Shown: positions 47,501-55,175, numbered from the stretch's first letter. The stretch is 64,000 bases of DNA from Diospyros lotus (GCF_014633365.1 NC_068344.1:16259669-16323668), one strand, 5' to 3'. Translations and numbers: made by a program. The notes: a model not told the origin generated them from the letters alone.

Positions 47501-50500
47501 TTAAAGACCTAGGGAAACTAAGATATTTCCTAGGGATGGAGGTGGCTAGAAGTAAAGAGGGTATCTTTATTTCTCAAAGAAAGTACACTCTAGATCTTTT
47601 AAAGGAGGAGTCGACTGACCAACACTCCATTAGAAAAAAAACTTAAAGTGGAAAGAAGAAGATAGAAGTGAACCCCTGGTGGACAAAGGGAGATATCAAT
47701 GTTTAGTAGGAAAACTAATCTATCTATCCCTCACTCGTCCTGATATTGCATACACTATGAGTGTGATATGTTAGTTTATGCACTCTCCTACTCAAAGACA
47801 TCTGAATGTTGCATGTCATATTCTTAGGTATTTTAAGGGGACACAAGGCAAAGGTCTATTATTCAAAAAAAGTGAAGGCAAAGGAATTATGGGATTTGCA
47901 GATGCAAACTGGGTTGGTTCCATTGAAGATGGTAGGTCTACCTCTGGCTATTGCACAAAGTTATAGGGCAATCTAGTTACATGGAGAAGCAATAAATAGT
48001 TTGTGGTAGCTCGTAGTTGCGTAGAAGCAAAATACCGAGTTATTGCTCAAGGAATATGTGAGGTAATTTGGCTTGAGAGATTAATGAAGGACCTCAAAAT
48101 ATCTATATCTGCTCTAATGAAGTTATACAATGATAGCAAGTTAGCCATCAGTATTGTAAATAATCTAGTTCAACATGACCGAATGAAACATGTAATAATT
48201 GATTGAAATTTCATCAAGCAAGAGATTAAAAATGGAGGTATCAATCTCTCCTAAAGTCTCAAGAAGCAAATGTTCTTACGAAAGCTATGTCAAGAGCAGG
48301 ATTCAAATCAATTATAAGCAAGTTTGGAATGATACATATCTATTCGTCAGCTTAAGGGGGAGTGTTGGATTTCATCAAAGAATCTTGCCAATTTCATAGA
48401 AATCCTATTAGGATAGTCCTATTTTAAGAAGTTTCCATGTTTATGATTCTCCAAATCAGTCCTATACTTAAGTAGACTAACTATAGATGGTATAATTGTA
48501 TATATCAATTATATCAATTAGTCCTATGATTTAGTAGACTAAATATAGGAAGTTCTGTTGTATATAATTGACTAATATTGATGAATAATATTATCATAGA
48601 ATTTCTCTTCCAATAATTCTCTGTTTAGGATCAACTAAGTACAACATCCATGCGATCCCATACAATCCTATCAGACTCAGCAATGTCAGAGAGTTTCATA
48701 ATCAGATGGTCACTCACATTGTGTCCTTGAAACCACATGCGAATAGAGGCTAACCATGATAAATAATTCTTGACATTCAATTTTTCAGTGGTAATAGCAA
48801 CAATGTTAGAAAATGGCAGCACATTCACAAGAACAGTTGTAGGTGAAGATGAGCTCACCACTCTAGGATTTGATGCACTAGGATTGGACGATGCCATATC
48901 TCACAAATTGAAGTAACAATAATAATCAACCCAAACCAACAAGAAACAAACCAAATTAATTCTAAGGAAATATGGACCTAGGACCATAACTGACTGAGAT
49001 AGATCTGAAGGTTTCAAATGGAGATTGGATGAAACGAAGGTCACAGGTCACATGTTGCAAATCTAGAAATTGTAGATCTGGAGATCACAGATTTGGTCGC
49101 TAGGTTGTCGGATAATAGAGAAAAGAGGGTCATTGGGTAGGTTGCTGTCATAGATAGCCGTCGCTAGATGGTTCATAGTCTTTGGTCATCTTTGTCACAA
49201 GTGGGTGGTGTTAGATAGGTTGGCGGAGGTGGATCGTCACTGTTGTAGGTGGTGATGGCAAAATAATAGATGCGTAACAGAGAGAGAAATGACGACAGTA
49301 GGGAGAGATGCGCTACAAAGTGAAATCACTGACGGTCGATAGGCGGCAGTGGCACAAGAAAGTGAGGTTAGGGTTTGTCGCCCGATTGATGGCAGCTGCT
49401 GGTTAAGAATTAGGGTTAGGGCTTTTCTGGCTTTAGTGGATCTGATACCATGTTTTTAAGAAGAGACAAAATATGTTGAATATTTTATTCATTTGTTAGG
49501 TATATATACAACTCTACTAGGTACAACTTAGGAAAGCACTATGTACAAGGCTAAGCATCAACACTATAAAGCTAACACTTGGAATGGAATTTGCAGAACC
49601 ATGGCCCCTTCAAAAAAGCTTCATTTGTCCATTTCAAGACTATTCTATTGTTGACAGTCTTGGGAAAAGGAAGGAGGATCATTTTGGATTGCTGGATGCT
49701 TTGCTAGAGTGGTATAGAATTTGTGAATCTACTTCATTGCTTTCTAGTGGCTATACATGTTTAGTGTTTAGGTTGCTCCTTTTGTTTTGCTCTTATTTCT
49801 ACTTGGATCTTGTGTGAGATGGAGTATTTGGCATCACAGGAACCATATACCATTTCGAGGAGCAGGGGCTCCCATGCATTTTAGTCGTCCTCATTTATGG
49901 AGTTTCTAGACAATTTCTCTCTGTCCTCTTTTGTTCAGTTTTTGGTGATAGGAACACACCTACAAATATTAAGCAAAAACCTATGGTACATGCCTCCTCA
50001 TGTGTGGCCAGGCTTTATTGTATAATTGGTCCAAAAACATGCAACAATTTAATACTAGGTTAGCAGTGAGGTTTGAACTTAGGACCTTTGCTTGCTCTAG
50101 TGCCATGTTGAATTGTTAACGACCATCCCATCTAAAAGCTTAAGTTATTAGATAGAGTGTTAACTTTTCTTTTTATACTATTCTCAACAATTTGAATTTT
50201 AATGGGTGTCAGTTGTGTACTGCTTTGGTTCCAATATCATACTTTTTATAGTACATCTTGAATAGAGGACTGGATGAGAGTTCATGTTCTTGCCCCTTCT
50301 TTTATTGTTTTCTTTTTGTTTGACTTGTTTGCTCTCTTCTCTTCATGTAAATTTTTATTTGTGCTTTTTGGTTTACCTATTGTTCAGATCCTGCTGTAGC
50401 AACATTTATTGCAACAGTAGGCCCTTTCTTTTCACCACTATAATGAGATCCCATACTGCGTGATATGAGTCTCGTGTTTCTCCTGGTTCCACTTCAGTTT

Positions 50501-53119
50501 TCATATATTTCTGGTTTTCTTCTTCAGGTTATATGAGCACTGCAATAAATGATGGTCCTGGATGTTTGATGCTACGATGTCCCGATCCATCTTGTGGTGC
50601 TGCTGTTGGTCAAGACATGATTAACTTATTGGCTATTGATGATGATAAAGAGAAGTATAGGCGCTACTTCCTTAGATCATTTATTGAAAACAACAGAAAG
50701 GTAATTTGATGCTTTGCACAATGCATATCTCCATTTTGCACAATATGAAGGGAAAACCAGCAGAAACCTGGTAGCTATTATTTTCATGGATTAATCCTTG
50801 TTATTCCTCTCACATTCTGTTTTCCAAGGCAATCTTCTTTGCAAAGTAGGATGTCTGTTTCTTCTCCCATCCCTTTAAATGCACCTGGATCCAGTGACAT
50901 TTTTGTTAATTATTTTTAGTTTGGATGAGTTTTGTGGTGGAACATTTATATAAAATTATAATTTTTGACAAGGTGTACATAAAACATTATTCATTTAATT
51001 TGTTTAAATAGTAAATGAAAGAAACTTCTCCAATAAGTCCCAGAAAGTTTAACAAGAAAGTGCAAGACTTTTTCAGGTTCTGCATTAACCTTCTGAAGTA
51101 GAAACTTAGAAGTAGTAATCCTTCTTCCAATTGCATTCTTTCATTTTTGTTCTTTCAGAAGTAGGCTTCAGTCTTGCAGCCATAATTTATTCTCTGTTTT
51201 GGGAGCTTTGTTTATGTTCTTTGAGTGCTATGCTTTTAAGAGTATTTGTGATTCAAAATTTAATGTTCGTTGGCAAGAATGAAATATAAACAAAATAGTC
51301 TGTGAGTATTTTTTTTTCTTTATTTGATAATATAGTTTCCATAGTTCAGGCTCATGATATAGTTAGCTTCAATAAATTCTGCATATTCTTTTTATGTTTT
51401 CTTTGTCTTTGCTCCTTTATTAAATGTCATTATGCTTAATACATTAAATAACTGTGCAATCAATGATAAGCTACTGTTTGTTTTTGGATGAATGATTTTG
51501 CTAATATTGTTGTTGTTGCCTGTGTCATCACTCTTTTCATTGTCTCTATAATGATCATTTGACAGTTTTTTGTCTGTAGTGATTATTAAATAGTTGAAGC
51601 ATCATTTTGAAGAAAAGTGGTGAGGGAAAAAAATTGGGAGTTCTAGAGCTGATTGGTAAGTATATATTATCTTATAGATTGGGGATTTGGAAAGGTATAA
51701 ATATCTTTGTGGTTCAGTTTAGAAAGTTTGCTAGCTTTAGATTGCATTTGGGAGATCAGGTTAAGTTGTGAGGTGTGAGTGATGTGAGGAGGGATGATAC
51801 TTGTCATAGAAAAGGAAAACCTGGCTTGATTACATTGAATTGGAAATGGCATTTGCTTCTATTTTCAGTATTCTTGCAAGTAAAGAGGCAGCAGCGGTTG
51901 ATAATATCAACTGTTTGAGAAATGAGGTTTCTCAGTATGTGCTTCTGTGGAATAGCGTGAGACTGGGAATTGTATCTCTTGATCAGATTCCATGTGCTTG
52001 GTATATCCTCAAGAAAGAATGTTTTGTTATGAAGTTGTTCCATGGGGCTTTGATTAGGAAAATGACCATTTTCCTCTGAAAGGCATCTGGACTTCAAGGG
52101 ATCCCTCAAATTTCTTTTATTCTTCTTTTTTCTTCTCCTGAAATGTAGCCGTGGGAACATTTTGACAATTAATAACCTTATCTGTTTGACACAAAAAGTT
52201 TTGAAATGCTGTTCTTCATACAGAAGTGATGGGAAACTGTTCTCTCATCCTAATCCGCTGTCAGGTGACTAGGAGTTATGGGGGTTGATCATACCCTTGG
52301 TTGATGTGGAATGGTTATTCCTCAGATGAGCTTGGCCTTGTTCATGGTGTTATGTGGGGTTGGGAATGCGATAGGGAATCATGGCATTTGCATTCCCCTT
52401 GATTTAAATTAGTTATTGTAAGAGAGCTTTTCAAGGAAAGGAAGAGCCTTTGTATAAGCTCAAGAATTCTCTCTTGACTATATTGCATTGCTGGACTTCA
52501 GGAAGGGTTTTTGTAGTCTTAGGCAATTTATTAACTTCAAATTCTTTCAGCCCTCTTGCATTTTACACCCCCCATCTCTTCAATTCTTTGCGCAAAGTTG
52601 TTGGGTTTAACCTCTTCCCATACCTTTTTTGAGGCTTTCAATATTATGATTTTGTTTTTCAGGTCCTTTGTCAACTAAATTCTTATCATTTCCATGCTTT
52701 CTTCTATAGACCAAATGGTGTCCTGCGCCAGGCTGCAATCATGCTGTGGATTTTATTGTTGGTAGTGGTAGCTTTGATGTTACTTGCTCCTGCTCATATA
52801 GTTTTTGCTGGAATGTGAGTATCTTCTGTTGATCTTCAGATATGTATTTCATTTTGTTATCATCTCGTGCACTTCTCCAAAAAAAAAAAAAAAAAGAGAG
52901 AGAGAGAGAAAAAGAAAGGAAAAGATAAACCACAAATTCACTGTCAGTCTGTTTCCTTTTCACTGGGCCTGGCAGCCTTTTTGCTATCAATTTCCAACTA
53001 CATTTAATGACGTGACTTTGTGCTTTCCAGTGCACAGAGGAAGCTCACCGCCCAGTTGATTGCAGCACTGTAGCTAAATGGATTTTGAAGAATAGTACGG
53101 AGTCTGAAAATATGAATTG
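14367..53119 (+). CDS. ARI: ARIADNE-type RBR E3 ubiquitin ligase (ARI7/ARI8 class), 3' part beyond window
   Basis: RBR ligases take ubiquitin from an E2 bound at RING1, hold it on a cysteine in the Rcat (RING2) domain and pass it to substrates. Seven exons join in phase: 14367-14525, 24078-24202, 24489-24591, 24718-24808, 50528-50700, 52710-52814, 53031-53119 (281 codons plus 2 nt). Residues 1-53 are acidic ([12 protein letters not shown]). About 95-129 carry the conserved [13 protein letters not shown] block. RING1 spans about 132-190: [19 protein letters not shown]. The IBR follows from about 218: [19 protein letters not shown] and the HRPVDC ending. The family is about 550-600 residues, so half is here; the catalytic Rcat cysteine is not. 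All junctions are GT-AG and every domain residue expected in this half is intact, so the gene looks functional despite introns of 9.6, 25.7 and over 10.9 kb. The class is firm; the exact ARI number is not. Confidence 0.95.
14712..15838 (+). mobile_element. SINE-like tRNA-derived unit, split by a hAT element
   Basis: TTAGCTCAACTGG at about 14735 matches the Pol III A-box and 'gattgatcttgag' about 40 nt later resembles a decayed B-box. Skipping the nested hAT (14926-15723 plus one duplication), the unit is about 320 bp and ends in an A-rich run at 15822-15838. Similar 'aaaagtctg'/'aaaatctg' sequences flank it. The family is not recognised. Confidence 0.4.
14926..15723. mobile_element. hAT-like non-autonomous element (798 bp)
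   Basis: The perfect 8-bp GTCTCTAC flanks it at 14918-14925 and 15724-15731. The termini CTCTGATGCACGGAAA and, reversed, CTAAGTTACATGGAAA match at 11 of 16 positions. The interior has a tandem duplication of about 119 bp (about 15291-15500, shared phrase 'gctcggtgcttgt'). The open frames in it are not host-like. Confidence 0.72.
15839..17503. other. Intron 1 sequence without genes
   Basis: Apart from the foldback MITE and a 22-bp A run at 17099-17120, I see no gene or classifiable element here. Confidence 0.55.
16109..16618. mobile_element. Foldback MITE with long inverted repeats, Mutator-like
   Basis: About 130 bp at the left end (rows with 'cagaaatctacttagaccatc') pairs with the reverse complement of the right end ('tagaaacctacttggaccatc'), roughly 75% identical by eye. 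Flanks AAAATAATG and GAAATAATT agree at 7 of 9 positions, fitting the 9-bp duplication of Mutator-like elements. There is no ORF. Confidence 0.7.
17504..17792 (-). repeat. 3' LTR of the Ty3/gypsy element (left copy)
   Basis: TGTCAAGCCC...GGGTCGTGACA. The first 25 bp contain the hairpin arms AAGCCCT/AGGGCTT. Confidence 0.93.
17793..17808 (-). promoter_or_regulatory. Polypurine tract of the Ty3/gypsy element
   Basis: Minus-strand GAAGGGGTGGGAATTG directly abuts the 3' LTR. Confidence 0.8.
17838..22665 (-). pseudogene. Broken Ty3/gypsy gag-pol polyprotein
   Basis: Read on the minus strand: gag (22665-21784) with [15 protein letters not shown] and a RFGEKK core; CCHC knuckle [15 protein letters not shown] near 21690; protease [11 protein letters not shown] near 21430; RT at 21073-20240 with [27 protein letters not shown] and [14 protein letters not shown]; RNase H near 19660-19270 with the TD...DALSR signature; integrase with [22 protein letters not shown] and the core [14 protein letters not shown]; and a chromodomain core [14 protein letters not shown] near 17900. 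Stops and frameshifts lie between most blocks. The RT FxDD site is replaced by an 18-T run, and a 275-bp solo LTR splits RT a little downstream. Confidence 0.92.
19963..20237. mobile_element. Solo LTR (275 bp) nested in Ty3/gypsy RT
   Basis: It begins TGTTGGAGAAC, ends CTTGTTTCA and is flanked by the perfect 5-bp AGTAC (19958-19962 and 20238-20242). Omitting it and one AGTAC makes the RT reading frame continuous from the KLSKC motif to the YLGYI motif. No internal region exists, so it is a solo LTR or very small LTR element of unknown family. Confidence 0.88.
22847..22858 (-). promoter_or_regulatory. Primer-binding site of the Ty3/gypsy element
   Basis: Minus-strand TGGTATCAGAGC, three bases inside the 5' LTR; initiator Met-tRNA type. 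Confidence 0.9.
22862..23160 (-). repeat. 5' LTR of the Ty3/gypsy element (right copy)
   Basis: Matches 17504-17792 with about 10 bp of indels and scattered substitutions; ends GGGTCGTGACA. Confidence 0.93.
23161..24077. other. End of intron 1, no gene
   Basis: Ordinary intron-like sequence up to the exon 2 acceptor; I see no element or ORF worth calling. Confidence 0.6.
24078..24202 (+). CDS. ARI: ARI exon 2
   Basis: Acceptor 'tatgcctcag' precedes CAAAGATATACT; the exon encodes [18 protein letters not shown] and ends in LLRHYNW, with the Trp codon split (TG|G). Donor GTACCT. The ISTVLSISR stretch is highly conserved in plant ARI proteins. Confidence 0.93.
24489..24591 (+). CDS. ARI: ARI exon 3
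   Basis: Starts with the last base of the split Trp codon, encodes [20 protein letters not shown] and the following [14 protein letters not shown], and ends at the strong donor GTAAGT. Confidence 0.95.
24718..24808 (+). CDS. ARI: ARI exon 4 (RING1, first part)
   Basis: After 'tgttgttgtag' it encodes [15 protein letters not shown] and the [11 protein letters not shown] segment, supplying six RING1 zinc ligands (C-x2-C, C-x-H-x2-C-x2-C). It ends in phase 1 at CAAG|GT. The next exon is 25.7 kb away. Confidence 0.95.
24809..25780. other. First kilobase of intron 4, no gene
   Basis: Host intron sequence before copia A1. Two short open frames (25202-25680) lack domains and are taken as chance. 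Confidence 0.5.
25781..25977 (+). repeat. 5' LTR of copia A1
   Basis: TGTTAGATTTATTATG...ACTGTCACA, directly followed by the primer site TGGTATCAGAGCC (25978-25990). It matches the minus-strand LTR at 44618-45658 once the Harbinger insertion there is removed. Confidence 0.88.
26377..26628 (+). pseudogene. Copia A1 gag, first part (continues at 32217-32367)
   Basis: Starts [14 protein letters not shown] and contains the gag motif [20 protein letters not shown]. After the nested insertion the same protein continues from 32217 with [19 protein letters not shown]. It closely resembles A2 gag (32865 onward) and A3 gag (43645-44285). Truncated at 32367. Confidence 0.85.
26629..26926 (+). repeat. 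5' LTR of element B
   Basis: TGTTGATTGATTC...CAATTTCTACA, followed by a variant primer site TGATGTCAGAGCC (26927-26939; two changes from the consensus). Confidence 0.9.
27028..27994 (+). pseudogene. Element B fused remnant: gag N-half joined to RNase H C-end
   Basis: From 27028 a gag reads [17 protein letters not shown] and contains the motif [20 protein letters not shown], continuing with a frameshift to about 27525 ([16 protein letters not shown]). At about 27526 it switches to the copia RNase H tail: [33 protein letters not shown], then [13 protein letters not shown] near 27905. The switch marks an internal deletion of most of pol. Stops are present throughout. Confidence 0.82.
27963..28078 (+). 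repeat. 58-bp tandem duplication containing polypurine tract and LTR start
   Basis: 27963-28020 and 28021-28078 each run from 'tgggaatgatagatatt' through the polypurine tract GAGGGGGAG and the first bases of the LTR (TGTTGATTGATTCT). Element B therefore carries two polypurine tracts and two LTR starts; the downstream copy continues into the full 3' LTR. Confidence 0.9.
28176..28514 (-). repeat. 3' LTR of element C
   Basis: TGTCACGACCC...GGGTCATGACA. Carries two TAGGGTTTA telobox-like motifs at 28187-28195 and 28198-28206. The polypurine tract AAGGAGGGAAAAT follows at 28515-28527 on the minus strand. Confidence 0.93.
28577..29116 (-). pseudogene. Lys/Arg/Glu-rich ORF of element C (179 codons), unknown
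   Basis: Downstream of the gag remnant in element C. The N-half is acidic with glutamate-rich stretches ([35 protein letters not shown]); the C-terminus is strongly basic ([20 protein letters not shown]). No zinc knuckle or enzyme domain is visible. It could be an accessory or degenerate gag C-terminal part. No function is assigned. Confidence 0.4.
29246..29728 (-). pseudogene. Gag remnant of element C
   Basis: 160 codons with the Ty3-like gag motif [20 protein letters not shown] and [14 protein letters not shown]. After the stop, the gag continues in another frame to about 29130 ([14 protein letters not shown]). It parallels the gag of the intron 1 chromovirus ([27 protein letters not shown]). 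No protease or RT follows. Confidence 0.7.
29729..31675 (-). other. Long leader of element C without recognisable coding
   Basis: About 1.9 kb between the primer site and gag. Short open frames occur on both strands, but none carries a known domain. A long untranslated leader is common in non-autonomous LTR elements. Confidence 0.5.
31676..31688 (-). promoter_or_regulatory. Primer-binding site of element C
   Basis: Minus-strand TGGTATCAGAGCC two bases inside the 5' LTR. Confidence 0.9.
31691..32029 (-). repeat. 5' LTR of element C
   Basis: TGTCATGACCC...GGGTCATGACA; same length as the other copy. One of the two telobox-like motifs is mutated here. Confidence 0.93.
32368..32526 (+). repeat. 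5' LTR of copia A2
   Basis: TGTTAGAATTAG...TTTTCTTACA, immediately followed by the primer site TGGTATCAGAGCC (32527-32539). At 159 bp it is shorter than A1's. Confidence 0.85.
32865..33758 (+). pseudogene. Copia A2 gag
   Basis: [16 protein letters not shown] then [20 protein letters not shown]; a frameshift near 33060; then [36 protein letters not shown] and [16 protein letters not shown]; and a degenerate knuckle [19 protein letters not shown] near 33650-33705, in which the histidine-containing CCHC is altered. Confidence 0.85.
34420..36644 (+). mobile_element. Large solo LTR (about 2.2 kb, Ty3-like) in A2 integrase
   Basis: CTCGT flanks both sides (34416-34420 and 36645-36649); the final T may belong to the LTR, leaving a 4-bp duplication. 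The right end is GGCATCACA. Interior: TATA-like 'gactataaataaaa' at about 35161, then a GA-rich segment and a 150-bp polypurine stretch (35583-35735). The copia integrase reading frame is continuous across it when it is left out. LTRs this large are typical of Tekay/Tat/Ogre-type gypsy elements; no internal region is present. Confidence 0.78.
35583..35735 (+). repeat. Polypurine (A/G) stretch
   Basis: About 150 bp almost purely A and G, inside the solo LTR. Confidence 0.9.
39704..40118. repeat. Array of ACTCGATTA / ACTCGAGTA motifs, part 1
   Basis: About 16 imperfect copies of a 9-10-bp motif (ACTCGATTA, ACTCGAGTA, ACTTGATTA, ACTTGAGTA) spaced about 18-40 bp apart inside X. Confidence 0.85.
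40128..42506 (-). mobile_element. Solo LTR (about 2.4 kb, Ty3-like) nested in X
   Basis: Minus-strand start TGTAACGACCCG (at 42506) and end GGTCGTCTCA (at 40128). GAATT follows it at 42507-42511, and GAAT plus T precedes it at 40124-40128, so the duplication is 4 or 5 bp depending on who owns the T. No ORF or second LTR is found inside. The TGTAACGACCC start is common in plant gypsy LTRs. Confidence 0.75.
42512..42815. repeat. Array of ACTCGATTA / ACTCGAGTA motifs, part 2
   Basis: About 11 further copies of the same motif, contiguous with part 1 once the solo LTR is skipped. It includes an (AT)n run at about 42606-42624. Confidence 0.82.
42857..43530. mobile_element. TIR element (674 bp) nested in X
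   Basis: Ends GTGTTCTAAAAGC and, reversed, GTATTCTAAAACGC, with flanking GCCTAG/CTAGGCGC-rich subterminal sequence. Flanks GGTATCAT and CTGATCAT share only their last five bases, so the duplication is decayed or misplaced. The interior contains a run of about 17 G (43301-43317) and open frames on both strands (42980-43429) without domains. Superfamily uncertain (hAT or Mutator). Confidence 0.6.
43535..43566. repeat. 16-bp tandem duplication
   Basis: 'atcatcaatgaaccaa' occurs twice in a row next to the TIR element. Confidence 0.85.
43645..44285 (-). pseudogene. Copia A3 gag, truncated and frameshifted
   Basis: From the minus-strand ATG at 44285 it parallels A1/A2 gag: a decayed [10 protein letters not shown] region, [15 protein letters not shown] (frameshifted WFKGQG region), [14 protein letters not shown] and, in another frame, [12 protein letters not shown]. 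It ends at KDSFKR, where X begins. Frameshifts and a stop make it inactive. Confidence 0.78.
44606..44617 (-). promoter_or_regulatory. Primer-binding site of A3
   Basis: Minus-strand TGGTATCAAAGC; one change from the consensus. Confidence 0.82.
44820..45653. mobile_element. PIF/Harbinger-type non-autonomous element (834 bp) with a captured exon
   Basis: The termini are GGGCCTATTTGATTG and, reversed, GGGCCTGTTTGATTG; TAA flanks both sides (44817-44819, 45654-45656), the 3-bp duplication of PIF/Harbinger elements. The interior has a GAA-rich tract (45006-45052), two related 'agaactgggtt...gagagaga' blocks and, on the minus strand, an exon resembling a YSL transporter N-terminus. There is no transposase. 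Confidence 0.87.
45209..45345 (-). pseudogene. Captured exon resembling a YSL metal-nicotianamine transporter N-terminus
   Basis: On the minus strand the sequence reads [20 protein letters not shown], then [20 protein letters not shown], then a donor-like GTG|GTAAGC. The EVPPW..QL..(R/K)AFVV pattern is the conserved stretch just before the first membrane helix of Yellow Stripe-Like (OPT family) transporters. The helix itself is absent because the sequence runs into presumed intron (from 45208 down). It lies inside the Harbinger element and is antisense to the host ARI gene. YSL identity is from family knowledge and a short match, so it should be confirmed. Confidence 0.6.
45667..48350 (+). 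pseudogene. Copia D pol: integrase, RT, RNase H (broken)
   Basis: Integrase: [102 protein letters not shown], and MYVDDIIIT near 47420 with the catalytic YVDD intact. RNase [38 protein letters not shown], and the tail MIEISSSKR region. Frameshifts and stops occur at about 45935, 46470, 47015, 47480 and 47640. Confidence 0.88.
48363..48646 (+). repeat. 3' LTR of copia D
   Basis: TGTTGGATTTCATC...AAGTACAACA with a TGTTG/CAACA inverted end, preceded directly by the polypurine tract. Confidence 0.85.
48647..48897 (-). pseudogene. Copia E gag N-terminus
   Basis: [20 protein letters not shown] followed by [20 protein letters not shown] and DHL...[10 protein letters not shown], the standard copia gag start. 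Open until D's LTR interrupts it. Confidence 0.82.
49439..49450 (-). promoter_or_regulatory. Primer-binding site of element E
   Basis: Minus-strand TGGTATCAGATC, directly abutting the LTR. Confidence 0.8.
49451..49577 (-). repeat. 5' LTR of element E (127 bp)
   Basis: Minus-strand TGTTAGCTTTATAG...TTAAAAACA. It is short for a copia LTR. Confidence 0.75.
49578..50527. other. End of intron 4, no gene
   Basis: Host intron sequence up to the exon 5 acceptor. An open frame at 49584-49817 has no recognisable domain and is not called. A possible SINE-like remnant lies at about 49960-50160. Confidence 0.5.
49960..50160 (-). mobile_element. Possible SINE-like remnant
   Basis: On the minus strand 'aagcttttagatgggatgg' resembles an A-box region and 'aagttcaaacctc' a B-box, about 50 nt apart. 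No clear tail or duplication. Confidence 0.3.
50528..50700 (+). CDS. ARI: ARI exon 5 (end of RING1, linker)
   Basis: Acceptor 'tcttcttcag'; the first two bases complete a Gly codon begun in exon 4. Encodes [20 protein letters not shown] and [15 protein letters not shown], giving the last RING1 cysteine pair, then a helix-rich linker ending ENNRK. Donor GTAATT. Confidence 0.95.
50701..52709. other. Intron 5, no gene or classifiable element
   Basis: 2.0 kb of AT-rich intron. Short open frames (51840-52079, 52450-52632) have no domain. Confidence 0.6.
52710..52814 (+). CDS. ARI: ARI exon 6 (IBR, first part)
   Basis: 35 codons after 'cttctatag': [15 protein letters not shown] through [10 protein letters not shown], carrying the first five or six IBR zinc ligands. 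Donor GTGAGT. Confidence 0.95.
52877..52920. repeat. A-run and (GA)n microsatellite in intron 6
   Basis: A run of about 16 A followed by GA repeats, within the 216-bp intron 6. Confidence 0.9.
53031..53119 (+). CDS. ARI: ARI exon 7 (end of IBR)
   Basis: Acceptor 'gctttccag'. Encodes [20 protein letters not shown] and ends ESENMNW with the Trp codon split (TG|G), a conserved boundary style shared with exon 2. Donor GTATTG. No following exon encoding the Rcat domain was found up to 64000. Confidence 0.93.
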
Positions 53120-54621
53120 GTATTGTGCATGATCTCAGTGTGTCAATTTTTTCTTTTTTTGTTATATTTTACTTGTTTACTATGAAGTAGTGGTGCATAA
53201 ATAATTTAAGAAATCATAGAAAAATATATGTGATGATAGAAGAGTGTATATTTGAAAGCAAGATATCACACAATATGTCCCATATGTTTGAAAAATACAT
53301 GGCATGATTGAACTAGACTTTGCAAAATCAAATACTTTTAATGTTGTACTTTGATAATCCATTTTGATAAACATAGTGAATCTAACTGAGTAAATTTTTG
53401 TGTGACCAAAATGCAGTTCTTTGACTTATGTTGAAATCTGAAAGGATGCTTTTTATAAAGAAAAATTTGACCTGGTTGTAGGGCCACATTATAAATACAA
53501 AAATTGTAGAGTTTGTTGATCAGGTTTTGCCTTAATATGAAGCTCCTTTAGGCTCAAACCCAAACTCCATGACATCTTAATCGTTTGAATCCATTCATTT
53601 TCTTTGTTGTTTCCATTATTTTTTCTTTTCAAGGAATAACTTGTTGATTTTTTCCCAAAATCAGAAAGTTTTCCTCTTGGGTAATCTGTGTGAAGCTCAA
53701 CTTTACTCGCAAGCTTATAAAAGTGAACTCAGCTAAGATTTTTCTCAACATGGGTCCAACTACTATCCTCTATTGCATTTCTGAAGCCAAAACTTAGGGA
53801 ACATGAAGCCTATTATCAATCCATCACCCAGTCATTGAAAACCAACAACAATATATAACATTGAAAATACCAAGATACAATGTCTCGTAAGTACTGTCCA
53901 ACAAGTGATTGAGATGGCCCTAGTGAGTCCATTAAAAATCCTAAATCCGAGTCCGTCCATAAGCATCTTGCTAAGCACTTGAAAAATGTTAGGTGAAGTA
54001 TTGAGCTCTTAGCTCAATGAAGGATTCTACTACTAATAGATCATATCCCAAAATATTGCATTTTCATACATATACAACACAAATCATGTAATTTTTAAAT
54101 ATTCCTGATGCCACAATGTAAATTAATCATGTCACATGGTGCAGCATTAAGAGTGTGGTACAAATCTATTTCAGTGAATAAAATATGTACAACATAGGGA
54201 ACGATTAATCATATCAATCAATAATCCATCACCAATAGTATAATCATGTCAATGGGTATTTTTCTATAGCCCATGGATGCACACGTACTAGGGTGCCTCA
54301 GGATGAAGCATGGATCCACATCCACGAGTACTAAGGGGAGTCACCAAGGCCATTCTTGGCCTTCTAGCCAACCATTGAAAAACTAGAACCTCATTTGTGC
54401 CACATTAGTAGTAAGATTCTTGTTGCCAGAGTTATCATTAGGTTAGTTATAGTTCCTAAAACTATCCTTTTTGTTTTATGAAGTCTAGTCTTCCCACAAT
54501 GGTCTCATATCACATCACCTAACCACATACTAACACCATAAGAACATTTCCTCACATTTATATCAATTTTCAAATACATGTTCTCAATTTATCCTCATAT
54601 TTCAATATTTTGTATGGTATC
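53120..54621. other. Start of intron 7, no gene
   Basis: AT-rich intron sequence with nothing that I can classify. No ARI exon 8 is visible. Confidence 0.55.
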
Positions 54622-55175
54622 TGTCAAGATCCTATGTCCTCCTATTTTAAGCAATGTATAGCTAGGAGATTATACAACTTTAAAATCTCATTGATTATTC
54701 CTTTGATTAGGGTGATTGAAGATTCTTAGGAATTTTCAGATTTAACAATGTAATTAGATTCTCTATGTGTATATATACACAACACATGTGGATTGTTTTT
54801 ACAATACAATCAATTGAGGCATTCATCACATGGTATTAAAGCAAAGTTCCTAGGGTGTTTGTTTGATCTTCATCATCTCCATCCCATGGCTTGTTCTGTC
54901 TCTCCAGTCTTCATTGTCGGCTATCCTGCCCTCATTTATCGAAGGGTTTCTCTAGGTTCCTCTGTCAAAACTGATTGTCGCAGCCATTGGTGCTACCCAC
55001 TAGAAGTTCAGTGGACAAGCACTCAGACGCTAGGTCCACACTGGTACAGTACGTTCAACTCATTTCCGATAGCATCCCAAACTACCTGACTCGTTGATGT
55101 CGAGCGACTTGAACGCTCAAGCTAGATTGACGATCACCGGTCTTGATCGATTTTACTAGCTTATGTTGTCTTTGT

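Larger units (their letters stand above)
45659..48646 (+). mobile_element. 3' half of copia element D
   Basis: Integrase, RT, RNase H, polypurine tract (CTTAAGGGGGAG, 48351-48362) and 3' LTR (48363-48646). The 5' half is missing at the A3 junction. The 3' LTR ends inside minus-strand gag of element E, so D had inserted into E. Many stops. Confidence 0.88.
48647..49577 (-). mobile_element. 5' part of copia element E (minus strand)
   Basis: 5' LTR 49451-49577, primer site 49439-49450, leader, and gag 48647-48897. The rest lies beyond D's insertion point and is missing. Confidence 0.82.
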
